Shown here in pieces: positions 7,329 through 16,789 of a DNA stretch of 64,000 nt. The number at the start of each line of letters is the position of its first letter. The stretch's first letter is position 1. Source of the DNA: Anaerocolumna xylanovorans DSM 12503 (lineage in GTDB: Bacteria; Bacillota; Clostridia; Lachnospirales; Lachnospiraceae); assembly GCF_900143645.1 (NCBI RefSeq), contig NZ_FRFD01000006.1, positions 279,251 to 343,250 on the forward strand, read 5' to 3'. The position numbers and the translations under genes are program-made. The notes under the pieces were generated by a model. The model was not told the origin of the DNA, made no database searches, and worked only from the letters and a program-made list of their open reading frames with translations.

Positions 7329-9542
7329 TTGGCGGAAGAAATAGAAGGGTATGTAGAACGGATAGTATTTCGAAATGCCGAGAATGGTTATACCGTTTTG
7401 ACCCTCGTAAAAGATGAAGAAGAGACCACCTGTGTTGGAACGTTTACCTTTATCAATGAAGGAGAGCTTATACGGTGCAGCGGCAAATACACGGCGCACC
7501 AGATTTATGGAGAGCAGTTCCTGATTGAGACCTATGAATTTAAAGAACCTGAAGATATTGACTCTATTGAGAAATACTTAGGCTCCGGGGCGATTAAAGG
7601 GGTAGGAAGTGCCCTGGCAGCGCGTATTGTCAGAAAGTTTAAGGGAGATACCTTTCGAATTATAGAAGAAGAGCCGGAACGCCTGGCGGAAGTAAAAGGC
7701 ATCAGTGACCATATGGCAAGAGAAATTGCGAAGCAATTCAATGAGAAAAGAGATATGCGCGGAGCAATGATATTTTTGCAGCAATATGGGATTACCACAG
7801 CCCTTGCAGTCAAGATATATAAAGAGTACGGTACCAGAATGTACCAGGTCATAAAAGAAAACCCCTACAGGCTGGCAGAGGATATTAATGGGGTGGGATT
7901 TAAACTGGCCGATGAAATAGCTGCCAGAGTCGGAATCGGGACAGAGTCAGATTACCGTATTAAGGCTGCCATTTTGTATGTTTTGCTTCAAGGCAGCAGC
8001 AATGGACATGTATATCTGCCGGAGGAATTATTGTACCGGAAGGTATGTGAATTGTTGGGAATTTCAACTGCGGGCATATCGGAGCAGATTAATAACCTTT
8101 CGGTAGAGAAAAAGATTATAATAAAAGCAAATGGTGAAGAAAAACAAATTTACAGTGCAGGACTGTATTATCTTGAGCTTAATACTGCAAAAATGCTAAG
8201 TGATTTGAATATTAAGTATGATTTGCCCCTTATAGAGATTGATTACCGCCTGAAATCCGTAGAAAAGCAGTTTCAGATAGAATTGGACGAGTTGCAGCGG
8301 ACTGCCGTAATAGAAGCAGCAAGAAATGGTATACTAATAGTAACAGGAGGACCTGGAACCGGCAAGACCACCACAATTAATGCAATTATCCGCTTCTTTG
8401 AGGCGGAAGGGATGGACTTACTTTTAGCGGCACCTACCGGCAGAGCTGCCAAGAGAATGACGGAAACCACAGGCTATGAAGCAAAAACTATTCATAGGCT
8501 TTTAGAAATCTCAAAGATGTCAGGGGACATGGAGGGCAAGCTGGTATTTGAGAGAAATGAAGGCAACCCCCTGGAAACAGATGTAATTATTATTGATGAG
8601 ATGTCCATGGTGGATGTCACGTTGATGCATGCACTTCTTAGAGCCGTGACGGTAGGCACCAGGCTGATTCTGGTAGGAGATGTCAACCAGCTTCCGTCGG
8701 TGGGACCTGGGAATGTATTAAAGGATATTATCAATTCCCATGCTTTTAATGTGGTAAAACTTACAAAAATTTTTCGGCAGGCAAAAGAAAGTGACATTAT
8801 TGTAAATGCGCATAAGATAAATGCGGGAGAGCAGATAGAGCTAAATAACAAGTCCAAGGACTTCTTTTTGTTAAAGCGAGAAGATGTCAAGGATGTTATT
8901 GGTGTCACTATTGCGCTTGTCAGGGACAAGATGCCGGGATATGTAAATGCATCTCCCTTTGATATACAGGTATTAACTCCTATGAGAAAAGGGGAGCTGG
9001 GAGTAGAAAAGCTGAATGGAGTCTTGCAGCAGTATCTGAATCCGCCTGCCGATGAAAAGCGGGAAAAGGAATATCACAACATCATTTTCCGCGAAGGCGA
9101 TAAGGTCATGCAGATTAAGAATAACTACCAGCTTGCATGGGAAAGCAAAAGCCGCTATGGTATTACGACGGAGAGCGGAATGGGAATCTACAACGGGGAT
9201 ACGGGGATTATTAAAGAAATTAACCATTTTGCAGAACAACTGACCGTAGAATTTGATGAAGGGAGAATGGTTGAATATCCCTTTAGCCAGCTGGAGGAGT
9301 TAGAGCTTGCTTATGCCATCACCATCCATAAGTCCCAGGGCAGTGAATATCCGGCAGTGGTGCTTCCGCTTTTAACAGGCCCCAGGATGCTGCTAAACAG
9401 AAATATCCTGTATACGGCCGTTACCAGGGCCAAAAATTGTGTAACCATTGTAGGCAGTACCGATACGGTTCAGATAATGATTGACAACGAAAGTGAACAG
9501 AGAAGGTATTCCGGACTTACAGAGAGAATAAAAGAGCTGTAA
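7329..9542 (+). CDS. recD2: RecD2-type ATP-dependent DNA helicase
   Basis: SF1B 5'-3' DNA helicase of the RecBC-independent RecD2 family, acting in DNA repair and fork maintenance. The N-terminal OB-like and tandem HhH regions (GSGAIKGVGSALAARIV, then IKENPYRLAEDINGVGFKLA) precede the helicase core with Walker A GGPGTGKTTT, Walker B VIIIDEMSMVD and the C-terminal YAITIHKSQGSEYPAVVLPL motif. I choose TTG at 7329, which has AGGTGA eight bases upstream; this gives about 737 residues. An ATG at 7254 in the same frame would add 25 residues but has no ribosome binding site. It is not the RecD subunit of RecBCD, since no recB or recC is adjacent and the N-terminus is long. Confidence 0.92.
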   Translation: MAEEIEGYVERIVFRNAENGYTVLTLVKDEEETTCVGTFTFINEGELIRCSGKYTAHQIYGEQFLIETYEFKEPEDIDSIEKYLGSGAIKGVGSALAARIVRKFKGDTFRIIEEEPERLAEVKGISDHMAREIAKQFNEKRDMRGAMIFLQQYGITTALAVKIYKEYGTRMYQVIKENPYRLAEDINGVGFKLADEIAARVGIGTESDYRIKAAILYVLLQGSSNGHVYLPEELLYRKVCELLGISTAGISEQINNLSVEKKIIIKANGEEKQIYSAGLYYLELNTAKMLSDLNIKYDLPLIEIDYRLKSVEKQFQIELDELQRTAVIEAARNGILIVTGGPGTGKTTTINAIIRFFEAEGMDLLLAAPTGRAAKRMTETTGYEAKTIHRLLEISKMSGDMEGKLVFERNEGNPLETDVIIIDEMSMVDVTLMHALLRAVTVGTRLILVGDVNQLPSVGPGNVLKDIINSHAFNVVKLTKIFRQAKESDIIVNAHKINAGEQIELNNKSKDFFLLKREDVKDVIGVTIALVRDKMPGYVNASPFDIQVLTPMRKGELGVEKLNGVLQQYLNPPADEKREKEYHNIIFREGDKVMQIKNNYQLAWESKSRYGITTESGMGIYNGDTGIIKEINHFAEQLTVEFDEGRMVEYPFSQLEELELAYAITIHKSQGSEYPAVVLPLLTGPRMLLNRNILYTAVTRAKNCVTIVGSTDTVQIMIDNESEQRRYSGLTERIKEL

Positions 9543-9644
9543 TATGCAAAAAATTAGAACATGGCTAATATAGCCAAAAAGAAATAGTGCATGTTTTACA
9601 ATTTTAAGGTATAATCTTCTTATAATATTAGTATGGAGGAAATT

Positions 9645-10550
9645 ATGGAAAAAACAACACTAGTAATCATGGCAGCCGGGCTTGGCAGCAGATATGGGGG
9701 AATCAAGCAGCTTGAGCCGGTAGGTGTAAGCGGCGAAATAATAATGGATTATTCCATCTATGATGCAATTAAGGCAGGTTTTAATAAAATTATATTTATC
9801 ATCAGAAAAGACCTGGAAAAAGATTTTAAGGAAGTAATCGGAAACCGTATAGCAGAAAAGGTTGAAGTGGAATATGCATTTCAGGAAATAGCAGATCTGC
9901 CGGAAGGTTTTAAGGTACCGGAAGGTAGAACAAAACCCTGGGGAACAGGACAGGCTGTTCTTAGCTGCAAGGATATGATAAAGGAGCCATTTGCTGTTAT
10001 CAATGCCGATGATTATTATGGTAGCGAGGCTTTTGTCAAGATACATGACTATTTGGTACAGGCAGATGTACAGAGCAGTGACTACTGCATGGCTGGATTT
10101 GTTCTTGGAAATACCTTAAGTGAGAACGGAACTGTAACCAGAGGGGTATGCCAGGCTGACAAAGACGGGTATCTGATAGATATAAAAGAAACCAGATCTA
10201 TCGAAAGAAAAGGAAATTCCGCAGTTTCAAGGGAGAAGGAAGGCGAAGAAGTTCTCATTGATTTAAACAGCCCTGTATCCATGAATATGTGGGGCTTTAT
10301 GCCAGGACTCCTTCCCAGGCTGGAGACAGGTTTTGTCAGCTTCTTAAAGACGGAAGGTGAAGAATTAAAGTCAGAATATCTTTTACCGGAAGAGGTAGGA
10401 AGGCTTATAAAGAGGGGAGAAGTTTCTGTTAAGGTACTTTCTACCAATGATAAATGGTTTGGCGTAACTTATAAAGAGGATAAGCAGACCGTAATGGATT
10501 CTATCAGTGAGCTTGTGAAAAAGGGCCTTTATCCGGAAAAGTTATATTAA
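9645..10550 (+). CDS. Sugar-phosphate nucleotidyltransferase (NTP_transferase family)
   Basis: GT-A-fold nucleotidyltransferase resembling glucose-1-phosphate thymidylyl/uridylyltransferases. The N-terminal nucleotide loop is VIMAAGLGSRYGGIKQL (about 7-23), the lysine loop is conserved, and INADDYYGSEAF near 121 is the metal-binding region. ATG at 9645 lies five bases after GGAGGA; an ATG at 9633 overlaps that Shine-Dalgarno and is rejected. Length is 301 residues. It begins 102 bases after recD2 in an AT-rich gap. comFC follows 10 bases after its stop, so both are probably cotranscribed. The sugar substrate is not predictable; a role in making NDP-sugars for the envelope is an inference. Confidence 0.8.
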   Translation: MEKTTLVIMAAGLGSRYGGIKQLEPVGVSGEIIMDYSIYDAIKAGFNKIIFIIRKDLEKDFKEVIGNRIAEKVEVEYAFQEIADLPEGFKVPEGRTKPWGTGQAVLSCKDMIKEPFAVINADDYYGSEAFVKIHDYLVQADVQSSDYCMAGFVLGNTLSENGTVTRGVCQADKDGYLIDIKETRSIERKGNSAVSREKEGEEVLIDLNSPVSMNMWGFMPGLLPRLETGFVSFLKTEGEELKSEYLLPEEVGRLIKRGEVSVKVLSTNDKWFGVTYKEDKQTVMDSISELVKKGLYPEKLY

Positions 10551-10560
10551 GGAGCAGTAC

Positions 10561-11283
10561 ATGTTGGAAACACTGCTTGATATTCTATATCCGAGAAGAT
10601 GTCCCGTATGCTCTGAGATTGTAGATAAAAGAGGTGAGCTTTCCTGTACTGGGTGCAGGAACAGGCTCATAACCGTGGAAGAACCGAAATGCAAAAAGTG
10701 CGGAAAGCCCCTGGAGCAGGAAACAAAAGAATACTGTTATGATTGTGACAGGCGCAGGCATTATTTTGAAAGGGGTTTTAGCTTATGGCTTTATAACGAA
10801 GACATGCAAAAATCCATGGCAGATTTTAAGTACAAGGGAAGGCGGGAATATGCCGCCTTCTATATAAATGAGTTATTAAAGAAATACCAGAAAGAAATAG
10901 AAGATATTTCACCGGATGCATTGGTGCCAGTACCTATTCATAAGAAAAAGAGACAGACAAGAGGCTATAACCAAGCGGAAATCCTGGCGGATGAGCTGGG
11001 GAAAAGACTTAATTTACCGGTGTTATCAGAACTGCTTATCAGAAAGAAGGATACTCTTCCCCAGAAGCAGTTAAATGATAAAGAACGTTTCCGTAATATT
11101 TCAGAGGCATTTGCCTTCTCCCAGGAAGAGAGATGTAACTATAAGAAGGAGCTTCAAAGAGTACTTCTGGTGGATGACATCTACACTACGGGAAGTACAA
11201 TAGAAGCATGTGCAAGAGCACTTAAAATGAATGGTATAGAAGAAGTTTATTTTGTCAGTATATGTATAGGCAAAGGTTACTAA
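10561..11283 (+). CDS. comFC: ComF-family phosphoribosyltransferase-like competence protein
   Basis: 240-residue ComFC homologue. N-terminal zinc-finger cysteines (CPVC at about 14-17, CTGC near 30, CKKCGKP near 44, CYDC near 59) are followed by a phosphoribosyltransferase fold whose PRPP loop VLLVDDIYTTGST lies near residue 202. In transformable bacteria ComFC is needed for DNA uptake; its biochemical reaction is not settled. The helicase partner ComFA is not in the window. yvyF follows 12 bases later, as in the Bacillus comF-flagellar region. Confidence 0.88.
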   Translation: MLETLLDILYPRRCPVCSEIVDKRGELSCTGCRNRLITVEEPKCKKCGKPLEQETKEYCYDCDRRRHYFERGFSLWLYNEDMQKSMADFKYKGRREYAAFYINELLKKYQKEIEDISPDALVPVPIHKKKRQTRGYNQAEILADELGKRLNLPVLSELLIRKKDTLPQKQLNDKERFRNISEAFAFSQEERCNYKKELQRVLLVDDIYTTGSTIEACARALKMNGIEEVYFVSICIGKGY

Positions 11284-11295
11284 GGAGGATTTAGA

Positions 11296-11727
11296 ATGGA
11301 TGTTAGAAACTGCAAAAACTGCGGCAAATTATTCAATTATATAGGCGGGCAGCCTTTATGCCCTACCTGTATGAAGGCATTGGATGACAAATTTGACCAG
11401 GTAAAGGAATATATTTATGACCATCCAAGGGCAGGAGTGCAGGAGGTTGCGGAAGAAAATGATGTCACTACGATGCAGATACATAAATGGATCAGGGATG
11501 AGAGGCTTTCCTTTACAGAAGACTCCATGGTTTCACTGGAATGTGAGATGTGTGGGGCTTCCATCAGAACAGGGCGTTTCTGCAAGAGCTGCAAAGACAA
11601 ATTATCCAGCCACTTTGGCAGCCTGTATGAACAGATTCCGGAAGAAAAGAAGAGGGAATTTAAGGAAGAGTCAAAGATGCGCTTTCTGCAAAACCGTGGC
11701 GGTAATAAAGGGAAAGGACCCCTTTAA
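11296..11727 (+). CDS. yvyF: Flagellar operon protein YvyF (TIGR03826-like)
   Basis: 143-residue protein with two zinc-finger-like segments: CKNCGKLF...CPTC at the N-terminus and CEMCGASIRTGRFCKSCKDKL near residues 81-101. Between them lies a helix-turn-helix-like stretch (VQEVAEENDVTTMQIHKWI). In Bacillus this gene sits between comFC and flgM and is linked to flagellar gene control. Here comFC precedes it but no flgM follows; the gene is closed by a strong terminator at 11747. TAAGGAGGATT precedes the ATG. Confidence 0.85.
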   Translation: MDVRNCKNCGKLFNYIGGQPLCPTCMKALDDKFDQVKEYIYDHPRAGVQEVAEENDVTTMQIHKWIRDERLSFTEDSMVSLECEMCGASIRTGRFCKSCKDKLSSHFGSLYEQIPEEKKREFKEESKMRFLQNRGGNKGKGPL

Positions 11728-11746
11728 GAAAAACCAACCGTTTATA

Positions 11747-11800
11747 AAAAGGGTTCTATCATAAATGCCGGTGTGCGGACTTTATGATAGAACCCCTTTT
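11747..11800. terminator. Bidirectional terminator between yvyF and cvfB
   Basis: A near-perfect stem of about 19 bp (arms 11747-11765 and 11781-11800, one bulged base) with A-runs on one side and T-runs on the other serves both converging genes. Confidence 0.9.
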
Positions 11801-11822
11801 ATGATGATATAATACTGCCAGG

Positions 11823-12662
11823 CTATTTTATTTTCTCTATTCCTTCGGTGGTTATGCGGATTTTCTGCTCCTTCATAAGCCTTCCGACAGCTCTTTTATA
11901 AGCATTTTTACTTAGACCGAACTTTTCTGCAATGAGGGAAGGCTCGGTTTTATCGTGATAGGGAAGAAAGCCGCCGGCTTCTTCTAATAACTTATAAACT
12001 AATTCGGCATCCGCATCAATCTGGATGGGAATTTCCTCTCTAAGACTTAAATCCAGCTTGCCATCTTCTTTAACAGAAGTAACTCTGGCTTCTACGCTAT
12101 CTCCTGCTTTTAAATTCGTTTTCAGCTCCTTTTCGGGAACAAGGGCACTGTAGCAATTGTCAACAGCAACAAAGGCCCCAAAGCTTTTAATAATCTCATA
12201 AACGGTACCGATAACCTTGTCCCCTTTTTTATAGGGGGAATCCTGTTTCAGGTAGTCATATATCTTCATGGTCGCGCAAAGCCTGGTACTCTTATCAATG
12301 TAGAGGGCAACAAGAACCTGATCACCTGTATGAACACGCTCTGTCTGTTCCTTAAAGGGAAGCAAAAGATCCTTTGCAAGTCCCCAGTCAAGGAAAGCGC
12401 CAATAGGAGTAACTTCTTTTACCTGCAAAAGGGCAGTGCCGCCCAATGTGATTTGGGGAGTAAGAGTAGTGGCTATAGGCCTGTCATCGGAATCCTTATA
12501 TACGAAAACAGGAAGGACATCTCCGGCCTTTATATCTTTTGGAACCTGTGCCTTGGGTAGGAGAATACGTTCTTCGGCCTGTGAGCCCGGCTCCTTTAGA
12601 TAGATCCCAAAATCAGTGCTTTTAACCATTTCAAGTTCCTGCAATTCACCTAGCTTTATCAT
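11823..12662 (-). CDS. cvfB: CvfB-type S1 RNA-binding protein
   Basis: 279-residue protein of the CvfB/YitL family: several S1-like OB domains followed by a C-terminal winged helix (LPYHDKTEPSLIAEKFGLS, about 233-251, then KRAVGRLMKEQKIRI). S1 segments are visible near GAFLDWGLAKDLLLP and VIGTVYEIIKSFGAFVAVD. CvfB of Staphylococcus binds RNA and affects virulence gene expression; the role here is unknown. The Shine-Dalgarno GGAGG for this minus-strand gene is the terminal part of a family A hairpin repeat at 12669-12719. Confidence 0.88.
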   Translation of the reverse strand: MIKLGELQELEMVKSTDFGIYLKEPGSQAEERILLPKAQVPKDIKAGDVLPVFVYKDSDDRPIATTLTPQITLGGTALLQVKEVTPIGAFLDWGLAKDLLLPFKEQTERVHTGDQVLVALYIDKSTRLCATMKIYDYLKQDSPYKKGDKVIGTVYEIIKSFGAFVAVDNCYSALVPEKELKTNLKAGDSVEARVTSVKEDGKLDLSLREEIPIQIDADAELVYKLLEEAGGFLPYHDKTEPSLIAEKFGLSKNAYKRAVGRLMKEQKIRITTEGIEKIK

Positions 12663-12668
12663 AAAATT

Positions 12669-12719
12669 CCTCCATGCAGCGCGCTTTAGCGCGTATTCAA
12701 ATCAAAAGTGAAAAATGTT
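12669..12719 (-). repeat. Family A hairpin repeat, copy A1 (5' of cvfB)
   Basis: Read on the minus strand: a TTTTTCACTTTTGATTTG head, a GC-rich hairpin (GCGCTAAAGCGC), then GCATGGAGG. The final GGAGG is the ribosome binding site of cvfB. Related copies lie at 36621, 48395, 51942 and 57850. Confidence 0.65.
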
Positions 12720-12726
12720 CTATATT

Positions 12727-13431
12727 CTATAAGGTGTATTCTATAATGGTATATGGTTTATAGTTCATATCGGAAAGTACAACCAACAAGGTATTGTCAC
12801 TTTGATGGATGCGGGGAATAATTTCATCGCCAAGGACAGCGGACTTTCTGTATTCTGCCCTCATGCCGGTAGCTTTAAAATTCTCTGGAATATACTCTTC
12901 GGCCATACGGATGTATTCACCATTATTTACATGGTTGTTGGTATCCAGGTTTCTTCGCTGTACGGAAAAAACGGGAGCATCTGAAAAATCCTTTGGAAGA
13001 AGAATTTTACGCGGAGCATACTCCATGGGATATGCCTCTTCCTTTTGATACGCCTCTGTTACCGTATCATCGATTCTTGCGGGACAATTGTTTAATGTAT
13101 CCATATATACCCAGACAGAGTTAGCCACAGCTAAGACCTGTTCATTAGCATCTTGTATCATGAAATTCCGGTAACCGTAGAAAGTGTTAAAATCATAGGC
13201 CCAGGTAGAAACGGCAATATCTTCTCCAAAAACAGGAAAGCGGTTCACGTTGATCTGCCAGGCATTCATAAGCCATAGACGGTGGTGCTTCTCAAGGTAA
13301 TCCAGTCCTACTCCGATATCTTCTGAATGAAATATACTGCAATCCTGAAAATAATTTATAATCGAATAAAAATCCAATTCTTTATTGGTACAGACCTCGC
13401 TGTATCGTACTCTGCTGTTGAAACTGTACAT
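12727..13431 (-). CDS. Acyl-ACP thioesterase (FatA/FatB-like)
   Basis: Double hot-dog thioesterase that releases fatty acids from acyl carrier protein. The first domain spans about 5-130 (RYSEVCTNKELDFYSIINYF near the start). The second has the family's catalytic signature LDTNNHVNNGEY near residues 166-177. The start is ATG at 13431 with AGAGGTTATT before it; an upstream extension to 13536 has no ribosome binding site and is not used. Length is 234 residues, typical for bacterial members. It is divergent from ridA. Confidence 0.85.
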   Translation of the reverse strand: MYSFNSRVRYSEVCTNKELDFYSIINYFQDCSIFHSEDIGVGLDYLEKHHRLWLMNAWQINVNRFPVFGEDIAVSTWAYDFNTFYGYRNFMIQDANEQVLAVANSVWVYMDTLNNCPARIDDTVTEAYQKEEAYPMEYAPRKILLPKDFSDAPVFSVQRRNLDTNNHVNNGEYIRMAEEYIPENFKATGMRAEYRKSAVLGDEIIPRIHQSDNTLLVVLSDMNYKPYTIIEYTL

Positions 13432-13572
13432 AATAACCTCTTTCCAATTTTTCGCATATCTGCCAACATAGATTATTGTACCATATTTTTTTCTATTATG
13501 ATACAAGTTCTTTAATGTTTTACTGGCTGTCCACATAAAAATATAGAAATAGAGTTATTTTTATAAAAAGTA

Positions 13573-13601
13573 GTGAAAATCTTTTTCGTATAGTATATAA
13601 T
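13573..13601 (+). promoter_or_regulatory. Putative promoter for ridA
   Basis: GTGAAA at 13573-13578, 17-base spacer, TATAAT at 13596-13601, ending 35 bases before the ridA start. The -35 is weak. Confidence 0.45.
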
Positions 13602-13636
13602 AATTCTTAATAATGAATAAAGCGGAGGGTATATCA

Positions 13637-14014
13637 ATGAAGAGACTAATTAGCACATCCAATGCACCGGCAGCAATTGGCCCTTATTCACAGGCTGTTA
13701 TCATAAATGATATGGTTTATACCTCTGGTATAATTCCCATTAATCCCGAGGATGGTACCATCGTTAACGGAGGCATAAAAGAACAGGCCAATAGAGTGTT
13801 AAAAAGCCTTGCTGCTCTTTTAAAGGACAGCGGCACAGATCTTAGTAAGGTAATAAAGACAACTGTTTTTATCAAGAACATGGAGGATTTTCCCCTGATC
13901 AATGAGGTATATGCTTCTTTCTTTACAGAGAATTTTCCGGCCCGCTCCTGCGTAGAGGTTGCCAGGCTTCCGAAAGATGTGCTGATTGAAATAGAAGCAA
14001 TAGCTTATATATAA
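13637..14014 (+). CDS. ridA: RidA family reactive-intermediate deaminase
   Basis: 125-residue RidA (YjgF/YER057c/UK114) enamine/imine deaminase, a cytosolic trimer that hydrolyses reactive 2-aminoacrylate-type products of PLP enzymes. Family features are the N-terminal APAAIGPYSQAV (about 10-21) and the C-terminal RSCVEVARLPKDVLIEIEAIA block. The Arg of that block (near 104) and the Glu near 119 are the usual substrate-site residues. ATG at 13637 has GGAGGG upstream; an ATG at 13613 is too early and unsupported. A methyltransferase gene follows by 25 bases. Confidence 0.92.
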   Translation: MKRLISTSNAPAAIGPYSQAVIINDMVYTSGIIPINPEDGTIVNGGIKEQANRVLKSLAALLKDSGTDLSKVIKTTVFIKNMEDFPLINEVYASFFTENFPARSCVEVARLPKDVLIEIEAIAYI

Positions 14015-14039
14015 ATTCGTTGGGGGTTATATTGAAAGG

Positions 14040-14648
14040 ATGGATTTTTTGGACTCGATAGACTATTATAATAAGAATGCAAATCTTTATTTTGAGAATA
14101 CTGTTGATAGTAATACACAGGAAAGCAGAGAGAAATTTTTATCAGTTCTTTCAGAAGGCGGAGCCATATTAGACTTAGGGTGCGGTTCAGGCAGGGACAG
14201 CCTTGAATTCATACAAAGCGGCTATGATGTAACTGCTATTGATGGAGCCGAAGAGCTTTGCGAACTGGCGTCCATTCATATTGGCCAGGACGTGCTGTGC
14301 ATGCAGTTTAAGGAACTGGATTTTGATGAGGTTTTTGACGGCATATGGGCCAGTGCCTCCCTTCTACATATCGTTCCGGATGAATTTGATGAAATATTTC
14401 AAAAGATCATCAAGGCGTTAAAACCGCAGGGTGTGCTATATATGTCTTTTGGACATGGAGACTTTGCGGGATACCGTAACGGAAGATATTTTAAGGATTT
14501 TAAAACGAAAGCCATGAAGGATTTCCTGACGGGATATCCGGAAATTGAACTGCTTGAAATCTGGAAAAGCACAGAGGACCTGGGAGAGGCAAATCTTGAT
14601 GAGTGGCTGCATGTATTATTAAAAAAGCATGAAGATAAACAGGAGTAG
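14040..14648 (+). CDS. Class I SAM-dependent methyltransferase
   Basis: 202-residue Rossmann methyltransferase. Motif I ILDLGCGSGRDSLEF is at about 43-57, the acidic loop TAIDGAEEL near 66-74, and a motif IV region (DGIWASASLLHI) near 100. A short N-terminal helix precedes the fold and there is no extra domain, so substrate cannot be deduced; small-molecule methyltransferases of the Methyltransf_11/25 type look most similar. GAAAGG precedes the ATG. The CPBP protease starts two bases after its stop, so the pair is translationally close. Confidence 0.8.
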   Translation: MDFLDSIDYYNKNANLYFENTVDSNTQESREKFLSVLSEGGAILDLGCGSGRDSLEFIQSGYDVTAIDGAEELCELASIHIGQDVLCMQFKELDFDEVFDGIWASASLLHIVPDEFDEIFQKIIKALKPQGVLYMSFGHGDFAGYRNGRYFKDFKTKAMKDFLTGYPEIELLEIWKSTEDLGEANLDEWLHVLLKKHEDKQE

Positions 14649-14650
14649 GT

Positions 14651-15643
14651 ATGAATCAGGTAAAATCAGTCAACAGGGTTTTTCTCGCTACGGTATTAAT
14701 TACATTTGCAGGTATTTTTATAAATCCCTGGGTATACTATGCTACTGATAACTACTTATATACCCTTATCATTTCGCAGTTTTTGCTGATTATACCTTCT
14801 GTTATCTATCTGGTAAGGCAAAAGAGGGGAATTGCAGATATCATTGGTTTTCGGCGGATCAGCTTTGGAAATGTTGTGCTCTTAATGATTTTTACTTTCC
14901 TGATATTACCGCTTATGGGGCTGATCAATGCTATTTCCATGCTCTTTGTAAGAAATGATACGACACAGGTGATTGAAAGCCTTGTGGGAGGAAATGGACT
15001 TATCATCGGCCTTATTATGGTAGGACTGGTGCCGTGTATTATGGAAGAGAGTGTTTACCGCGGAGTTCTTTTTCAAGGTTACCGTACCACAAGTACGTTA
15101 AAAGGGATTCTCTTGAGCGGATTGCTGTTTGGCCTTATCCACCAGAATTTCAATCAATTTTCCTATGCATTTGTAATGGGTGTGATATTTGCTTTTGTAA
15201 TTGAAGCAACGGGTTCTATACTGTCTACCATGATAATACACTTTATTATCAACAGCACTTCTGTTATCAGTTTGATCCTGTCGACTGGCCCCAATGGCCT
15301 GGCGGACTCAAAAGCAGTTTCCGAATATGCACAGAAATTAAGCGCAGGCTATATCATTACGGTCCTTTTGCCCATAGCTGCCGTTTCTACCTTGCTTGCT
15401 TTTTTTGTATTCCGCGTTTTGGCTGACAATTCCGGCAGATGGGAACATATAAAGGAGATATTTAAAAAGAAACCAAAGGCGCATCTTATTACCCCAAGTT
15501 TGGTGATAGGAATAGTCCTTTGTCTGATTATTATGATAGCAAATGAATATGTGGGAAGGATTAACGGGGGAGCCCAAAATGATGAAGGTTTTGTGACAGT
15601 CCTATATGGATTGGTACAAACCATTCATAATTTCTTTCTGTAG
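14651..15643 (+). CDS. CPBP-family (CAAX/Abi) intramembrane metalloprotease
   Basis: 330-residue polytopic membrane protein with about eight hydrophobic segments. The CPBP motifs are intact: MEESVYRGVLFQGYR (about 131-145, EExxxR), GLIHQNFNQ near 160, and the third motif HFIINS near 197. Members are membrane glutamate proteases or related enzymes that process prenylated proteins or peptides, and some give bacteriocin self-immunity. The job here is unknown. A hairpin terminator follows. Confidence 0.85.
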   Translation: MNQVKSVNRVFLATVLITFAGIFINPWVYYATDNYLYTLIISQFLLIIPSVIYLVRQKRGIADIIGFRRISFGNVVLLMIFTFLILPLMGLINAISMLFVRNDTTQVIESLVGGNGLIIGLIMVGLVPCIMEESVYRGVLFQGYRTTSTLKGILLSGLLFGLIHQNFNQFSYAFVMGVIFAFVIEATGSILSTMIIHFIINSTSVISLILSTGPNGLADSKAVSEYAQKLSAGYIITVLLPIAAVSTLLAFFVFRVLADNSGRWEHIKEIFKKKPKAHLITPSLVIGIVLCLIIMIANEYVGRINGGAQNDEGFVTVLYGLVQTIHNFFL

Positions 15644-15648
15644 CTATT

Positions 15649-15689
15649 GCCTAAGGTGTATATCAAATACGCCAAGGGCTTTTCTTTTT
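15649..15689 (+). terminator. Terminator after CPBP protease
   Basis: An imperfect stem (arms 15649-15661 and 15667-15679, with a two-base internal mismatch and wobble pairs) is followed by TTTTCTTTTT. Confidence 0.7.
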
Positions 15690-15779
15690 CATAAAATGTG
15701 TTAAAATATAAATGCAATTAGATTGTGAACAATTTTTATCAATCGATGCAATACAGAAAAGAAACGGAGGAATTGATGT

Positions 15780-16703
15780 ATGGATAAAATATATGAACTG
15801 GCAGTGATAGGCTCTGGTCCCGCAGGGCTGACAGCAGCTTTATACGCAGGAAGAGCAGAGCTTGATACGGTAGTAATCGAAAAAGCGCCAATCAGCGGAG
15901 GGCAGATTATAAATACCTATGAAGTGGATAATTATCCCGGAATCCCCGGAATCAGCGGCTTTGAGCTTGCCAACAGGTTCAGGGAACATTGCGACAAGAT
16001 GAATGTTCCTTTTGTCACCGGAGAGGTAAAGAATTTTCAGGTAGAGGATGGTATTAAGATTATAACTCTGGATGACGGAACAATATACCGTGCCAGGGCA
16101 GCTATCATAGCAACAGGGGCCAATCCGAGAAAGCTTATGGTGGAAGGGGAAGAAAGACTCGCCGGTATGGGTGTATCCTATTGTGCTACCTGTGACGGAG
16201 CTTTCTTTAAAAATAAAATAACGGCAGTAGTAGGCGGCGGAGACGTTGCAGTAGAGGATGCTATATTCTTAGCGAGACTTTGCAAAAAGGTCTATGTCAT
16301 CCATAGAAGAGATGAATTCAGGGCTGCCAGGGCTTACACTACCAAGCTTCTTTCCATGGAGAATGTAGAGGTACTCTGGGATAGTGTTGTAGAAGAAATA
16401 CAGGGTGGTGAAGTGGTTGAAAAAATTCAGGTGAAGAATGTAAAGAACAATGAGAGCAGGGAATTGGCTGTAGACGGAATATTTATTGCGGTTGGCTATA
16501 ATCCCAGCTCGGAAGTTTACAAGGATATTCTGGAATTGGCCGGCGGCGGATATATCAAGGCAGATGAATCCTGTCAGACCAATATTCCGGGAGTATTTGC
16601 AGCAGGCGATATCCGCACAAAGGAATTAAGGCAGATTATAACGGCTGCTTCCGATGGTGCCAATGCGATTACCGGAGCAGAAAAGTACCTAAATAGTTTA
16701 TAA
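15780..16703 (+). CDS. trxB: Thioredoxin reductase
   Basis: 307-residue NADPH-thioredoxin reductase, FAD enzyme that keeps cytosolic thioredoxin reduced. The FAD loop GSGPAG is at 11-16, the redox pair is C135-A-T-C138 in SYCATCDGAFF, the NAD(P) loop is VVGGGDVAVEDA near 151, and the final FAD motif is PGVFAAGDI near 275. Start ATG 15780 follows ACGGAGGAATTG. It is a single gene with about 135 bases of gap before it. No thioredoxin gene is adjacent. Confidence 0.92.
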   Translation: MDKIYELAVIGSGPAGLTAALYAGRAELDTVVIEKAPISGGQIINTYEVDNYPGIPGISGFELANRFREHCDKMNVPFVTGEVKNFQVEDGIKIITLDDGTIYRARAAIIATGANPRKLMVEGEERLAGMGVSYCATCDGAFFKNKITAVVGGGDVAVEDAIFLARLCKKVYVIHRRDEFRAARAYTTKLLSMENVEVLWDSVVEEIQGGEVVEKIQVKNVKNNESRELAVDGIFIAVGYNPSSEVYKDILELAGGGYIKADESCQTNIPGVFAAGDIRTKELRQIITAASDGANAITGAEKYLNSL

Positions 16704-16789
16704 TTGACACTATTAATAGAAAGTTTTAAAAATATTATCGGATTATAAGAAAATGGATAAATAAACCATATAATTTATTAATTTATGCG